Of a stretch of DNA of 8,518 nt, positions 5,494 to 8,518 are shown in pieces. Position 1 is the stretch's first letter; the number at the start of each line of letters is the position of its first letter. The notes under the pieces are model-generated. The model saw only the letters and a list, made by a program, of their open reading frames with translations. It did no database searches and was not told the origin of the DNA. This DNA is from an uncultured Anaerolineales bacterium (GTDB lineage: Bacteria > Chloroflexota > Anaerolineae > Anaerolineales > UBA11657), in NCBI GenBank assembly GCA_913031335.1, contig CAJWGI010000041.1, positions 1 to 8,518 on the forward strand, read 5' to 3'. The position numbers and the translations under genes were made by a program.

Positions 5494-8046
5494 TCCACAA
5501 ACATGCAACGCTTCACTCAACGGGCGCGCCGCGCGCTCCGCACGGCTCAGGCTGAAGCCGAACGCCTGCAGCAGCCATTAATCTGCCCGGAGCACGTGTT
5601 GCTCGGCTTGATGATGGATGACGGCGGGGTTGCCTACCGAGTGTTGAACGACCTGGGCCTGGACACCGAACGGATGAGAAAAATAGCTGCCCGGCTGGCA
5701 GCAGCCCGCAAACAGAGCGAGGAAGCGGGAGGGCAGCGCCTCTCCCCGGCCACGGAGCGCACGCTCGAAGGGGCAGTCACCGAGGCGCGAAGGCTGGGCC
5801 ACCACCACATTGGCACCGAACACCTCTTGCTGAGCCTTTTGCGTGATAAGGACGGCATCGCCCTTCAGGTTCTCAAGAAACTGGGCATCTCCGCGGAGCA
5901 AATCCGCCGACACACCGGCCGCATTTTGAAGGAGAACCCGCCCACCATCGAGAAGGAAAGGACCGGCGCCCACGGGCGCAGAACCAGAAAAAGAGTCGAG
6001 AAGAAAAAGAAAACCCCGCTCTCAGATCAGCTCGCCACCGACCTGACCGCGCTGGCGGAGAAAGATGGGCTCGATCCGGTCATCGGCCGAAAGACCGAGG
6101 TGGAGCGAGTAATCCAGATTCTTGCCCGCCGCACCAAAAACAATCCGGCTCTAATCGGTGAGCCCGGCGTCGGAAAGACAGCCATCGTGGAAGGGCTGGC
6201 GCAGCGCATCATCACCGGAGACGTGCCTGAGCTGCTCTTCGGAAAACGGGTACTACAGCTGGATGTCGGTTCGATTGTGGCCGGAACCATGTACCGGGGT
6301 CAGTTCGAAGAGCGCATGAAACGCATCATCGCGGAGATAAAACAATCCGGTGCCATACTTTTCATCGACGAGGCGCATATGCTCGTGGGCGCGGGCGCGG
6401 CCGGCTCATCTGTGGACGCGGCCAACATTCTCAAACCCGCCCTTTCGCGCGGGGAACTGCAGGTCATCGGAGCGACCACGCTGGAGGAATACCGCAAACA
6501 CATTGAGAGTGATGCGGCCCTAGAGCGCCGCTTCCAGCCCGTGCACGTCGAGGAGCCCACCATCGATGAAACCATTGCCATTCTGCACGGCATCAAAGAG
6601 CGTTACGAGCAGCACCACCGGCTGACCATCACCGATGAGGCTATAGACGCAGCCGCGCACCTTTCCGTGCGCTACGTCCCCGACCGTTTTCTGCCGGATA
6701 AGGCCATCGATCTTGTTGACGAATCCGCCTCGCGCGTGCGCATGTACAAAAGCCCGGAAGCGCTGCAACTGAAGGAAATGGTCACCAACCTGAAATCGGT
6801 GCGCGAACACCACGCGCTGGCTATCGAGGAAGCGCGCCAGTCCGACGCTGACAAACTGCTGCAGCGTGAAGAAGAAATGGAAGTGAAACTGGAGAAGCTG
6901 CGCGCAGGCTGGGACCGCGCTGCTGGCCCGCGCGTCAGCGAAGAAGACGTCGCCGAAGTGGTCTCGATGTGGACCAAGATTCCGGTGACGCAAATCACCG
7001 AGGCCGAGACCGAACGGCTGCTGCGCATGGAGGCCGCGCTGCACAAACGCATCGTCGGGCAGGATGACGCCATTGAATCAATATCGCGCGCCATCCGGCG
7101 AGCGCGCGCCGGCCTGAAAGACCCGCACCGGCCGATCGGCTCATTCGTTTTCCTCGGCCCGACCGGCGTGGGCAAGACCGAGTTGACCAAAGCGCTGGCG
7201 GAATTCATTTTCGGCAGCGAGGAAGCGCTCATCCAGCTGGACATGTCCGAATTCATGGAGCGGCACACCGTCAGCCGACTCATTGGTTCCCCGCCCGGAT
7301 ACGTGGGCTACGAGGATGCAGGCCAGCTGACCGAGGCCATTCGTCGGCGACCGTACTCAATTGTGGTCTTCGATGAGGTAGAGAAAGCGCACCCAGAGGC
7401 TCACAACATCCTGCTGCAAATCATGGAGGAGGGCCACCTCTCCGACGCAAAAGGGAAAAAGGTCGATTTCCGCAACGCGCTCATCGTGATGACCTCGAAC
7501 GTCGGTGCAGAATTAATCCGCAAACAGACCGACTTCGGATTCCAGGGTGCGCGCGAGCTGGAGGCTAAAGCTGACCAGGATTACACTGAGATGCGCAAGA
7601 AACTGACCGACGCCCTACGTGAAATCTTTCGGCCGGAGTTTCTCAATCGCGTTGACGAGACCATCGTCTTCAGGTCGCTCTCCAAAGAGGAGATTAGCGA
7701 GATTGTTGATCTTGAACTGGAGAAGGTGGAGCATCGCCTCGCGGCGCGAAATCTGCAGTTCGAAGTGGCCGCGGCCGCGCGCGAATTCCTCGCGGACGAA
7801 GGCTATGATCCGGAATACGGCGCACGCCCGTTGCGCCGCGTCATTCAGCGGCGGGTGGAAGATGCGCTCTCCGACATGCTGCTGGCCTCGCCGGTAGCCG
7901 CCGGGATCGTGACCATCGACCTGGACGACTCCGAGGCGATCACCGTCGACATCGAGGAAAAAGCGCTTCCGAAGAAAAAGGCGACCAACTCAGCCCTGGA
8001 CAAAGTGCCTGACGCTGAGACGGTCGCGGCCGAAACGGTTTCCTGA
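5491..8046 (+). CDS. clpC: ATP-dependent Clp protease ATP-binding subunit ClpC (Hsp100)
   Basis: ClpC is a hexameric AAA+ unfoldase that feeds proteins to the ClpP peptidase in the cytosol. The 851 residues contain: a double Clp_N repeat (about 5-145); a very basic Lys/Arg linker (155-175); AAA1 with Walker A GEPGVGKT (223-230), Walker B LFIDEA (290-295) and arginine pair Arg346-Arg347; a short coiled-coil M-domain (about 415-475), the ClpC rather than ClpB length; AAA2 with Walker A GPTGVGKT (556-563) and Walker [10 protein letters not shown] (625-633); and a ClpB-type small C-domain with [13 protein letters not shown] (771-783). The ClpP-binding loop after MTSNVGA carries Phe-Gly-Phe (682-684) in place of the usual Leu/Ile/Val-Gly-Phe. 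A Lys/Ala tail ends the protein. Start GTG 5491 is favoured by GAGG. It sits between an S1 gene and radA; clpC-radA adjacency is common, but ctsR, mcsA and mcsB are absent. Confidence 0.97.
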   Translation: MSTNMQRFTQRARRALRTAQAEAERLQQPLICPEHVLLGLMMDDGGVAYRVLNDLGLDTERMRKIAARLAAARKQSEEAGGQRLSPATERTLEGAVTEARRLGHHHIGTEHLLLSLLRDKDGIALQVLKKLGISAEQIRRHTGRILKENPPTIEKERTGAHGRRTRKRVEKKKKTPLSDQLATDLTALAEKDGLDPVIGRKTEVERVIQILARRTKNNPALIGEPGVGKTAIVEGLAQRIITGDVPELLFGKRVLQLDVGSIVAGTMYRGQFEERMKRIIAEIKQSGAILFIDEAHMLVGAGAAGSSVDAANILKPALSRGELQVIGATTLEEYRKHIESDAALERRFQPVHVEEPTIDETIAILHGIKERYEQHHRLTITDEAIDAAAHLSVRYVPDRFLPDKAIDLVDESASRVRMYKSPEALQLKEMVTNLKSVREHHALAIEEARQSDADKLLQREEEMEVKLEKLRAGWDRAAGPRVSEEDVAEVVSMWTKIPVTQITEAETERLLRMEAALHKRIVGQDDAIESISRAIRRARAGLKDPHRPIGSFVFLGPTGVGKTELTKALAEFIFGSEEALIQLDMSEFMERHTVSRLIGSPPGYVGYEDAGQLTEAIRRRPYSIVVFDEVEKAHPEAHNILLQIMEEGHLSDAKGKKVDFRNALIVMTSNVGAELIRKQTDFGFQGARELEAKADQDYTEMRKKLTDALREIFRPEFLNRVDETIVFRSLSKEEISEIVDLELEKVEHRLAARNLQFEVAAAAREFLADEGYDPEYGARPLRRVIQRRVEDALSDMLLASPVAAGIVTIDLDDSEAITVDIEEKALPKKKATNSALDKVPDAETVAAETVS

Positions 8047-8060
8047 GCTACGCCTGATCT

Positions 8061-8102
8061 GAGAAAGCTCTCCACGCGCCTTGGAGGGCTTTCTTTTTTT
8101 TT
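8061..8102 (+). terminator. Rho-independent terminator of clpC
   Basis: GAAAGCTCTCCA (8063-8074) pairs with TGGAGGGCTTTC (8082-8093), a 12-bp stem with one G-U pair and a 7-base loop, followed by nine T (8094-8102). It starts 15 bases after the clpC stop and separates clpC from radA. Confidence 0.93.
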
Positions 8103-8118
8103 GGATGGTTACGAACAT

Positions 8119-8147
8119 TTGTGCTGCAAAGGATTCTGGATTATAAT
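8119..8147 (+). promoter_or_regulatory. Putative sigma70 promoter of radA
   Basis: TTGTGC (8119-8124), 17 bases, then a perfect TATAAT (8142-8147), with the radA start 31 bases after the -10. The -35 matches consensus only in its TTG. Together with the terminator just upstream, this suggests that radA is transcribed on its own. Confidence 0.65.
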
Positions 8148-8150
8148 CCA
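8137..8150. repeat. Perfect 14-bp palindrome covering the radA -10
   Basis: TGGATTATAATCCA is its own reverse complement and contains the whole TATAAT. It may be an operator for a dimeric repressor, or a chance by-product of a palindromic -10 context. It does not resemble the SOS boxes I know (CTG-N10-CAG or GAAC-N4-GTTC). Confidence 0.5.
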
Positions 8151-8178
8151 GCGCACGTCTCGACAACGGCGGAAAGGC

Positions 8179-8518
8179 ATGGCCAAAACCAAAACCCAGT
8201 ACATCTGTCGGCAATGCAGCCGGGTGGTGGCACGCTCAATGGGGAAGTGTCCACAATGCGGCGAGTGGAACAGCATGGCGGCCGAGATTGTGACCGCCAA
8301 AAGCGCCGCTTCCAGGACGCCAGTTTCCGGCTCGACTGCAAGCAGGCCTCGCCAGCTGCAGCAGATTGAATCACCCACCACCGAGCGGCTTCCGCTGCCC
8401 ATCACTGAATTCGCGCGTGTGCTCGGCGGCGGAGTGGTGCCCGGTTCTGTGGTGCTCATCGGCGGAGACCCTGGCATCGGAAAGAGCACCTTGATGCTGC
8501 AATTGGCCGCCGAGATGG
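8179..8518 (+). CDS. radA: DNA repair protein RadA/Sms, N-terminal part (3' end cut by the window)
   Basis: RadA is a RecA-like, DnaB-related ATPase that promotes branch migration in recombinational repair. The visible 113 residues have the RadA-type N-terminal zinc finger, Cys10-x2-Cys13 and Cys24-x2-Cys27 (YICRQCS, KCPQCGEWNS), a variable linker (about 34-70), then LGGGVVPGSVVLIGGDPGIGKST with Walker A GDPGIGKST (96-104). The linker is followed by the RadA-typical phrase on a cognate LGGG. The coding frame continues past the window end, with no stop visible. ATG 8179 has GGA (8171-8173) five bases upstream. It lies behind a clpC terminator with its own promoter. The family is normally about 450 residues, so about three quarters is missing. 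Confidence 0.95.
   Translation, partial: MAKTKTQYICRQCSRVVARSMGKCPQCGEWNSMAAEIVTAKSAASRTPVSGSTASRPRQLQQIESPTTERLPLPITEFARVLGGGVVPGSVVLIGGDPGIGKSTLMLQLAAEM

Noticed and set aside
8109..8489. Minus-strand and other-frame open frames across the radA start
   Set aside because: The radA frame has the zinc finger and Walker A motifs; the others are shadows.

Overview
The window is 8.5 kb of compact, fairly GC-rich bacterial chromosome carrying mostly housekeeping genes, with no mobile elements, tRNA, rRNA or CRISPR visible. From left to right it holds: the 3' part of leuB (3-isopropylmalate dehydrogenase, +); pheA (prephenate dehydratase, +), which overlaps the leuB stop; a minus-strand ChlI/ChlD-type chelatase locus (AAA+ ATPase followed by a von Willebrand A domain); a four-domain ribosomal protein S1-like gene (+); clpC (+); and the 5' end of radA (+). 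The organism cannot be named from this alone. The order S1-clpC-radA, with no ctsR/mcsA/mcsB in front of clpC and no disA visible, argues against a classical Bacillus-type Firmicute. A Chloroflexota-like bacterium is a low-confidence guess.

The most interesting part is the chelatase locus (1806-3865, minus). Its AAA+ frame ends four codons into a run of ten A residues (2769-2778 as T on the plus strand) with slippery heptamer A AAA AAG. The von Willebrand A domain lies in the -1 frame. Slipping back one base gives an uninterrupted 686-residue ChlI-ChlD protein through a Pro/Ala/Glu linker. Without slipping, the product is a 368-residue ChlI-like ATPase. This matches the proposal in the literature that a single chlD gene with programmed frameshifting can make both the small and the medium subunit of a cobalt (or magnesium) chelatase. 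A lost A in the assembly, or separate initiation at a GTG with its own GGAG, are the alternatives.

Regulation is partly readable. Between the chelatase and S1 genes, two divergent sigma70-type promoters share almost the same -35 bases (TTGCCA on +, TTGGCA on -), so the two may compete. The S1 leader contains a small hairpin. clpC has a likely extended -10 promoter and a good GAGG ribosome site, and ends in a strong rho-independent terminator. radA then has its own TATAAT promoter, whose -10 is embedded in a perfect 14-bp palindrome. leuB and pheA look translationally coupled. pheA and the chelatase locus converge with only 9 bp between their stop codons.

Functionally, the window joins leucine synthesis (LeuB), phenylalanine synthesis (PheA), a tetrapyrrole metal-insertion motor (ChlI/ChlD; its large CobN/ChlH partner is not here), translation (S1), protein quality control (ClpC) and recombinational repair (RadA). 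Apart from leuB-pheA, these appear to be separate transcription units.
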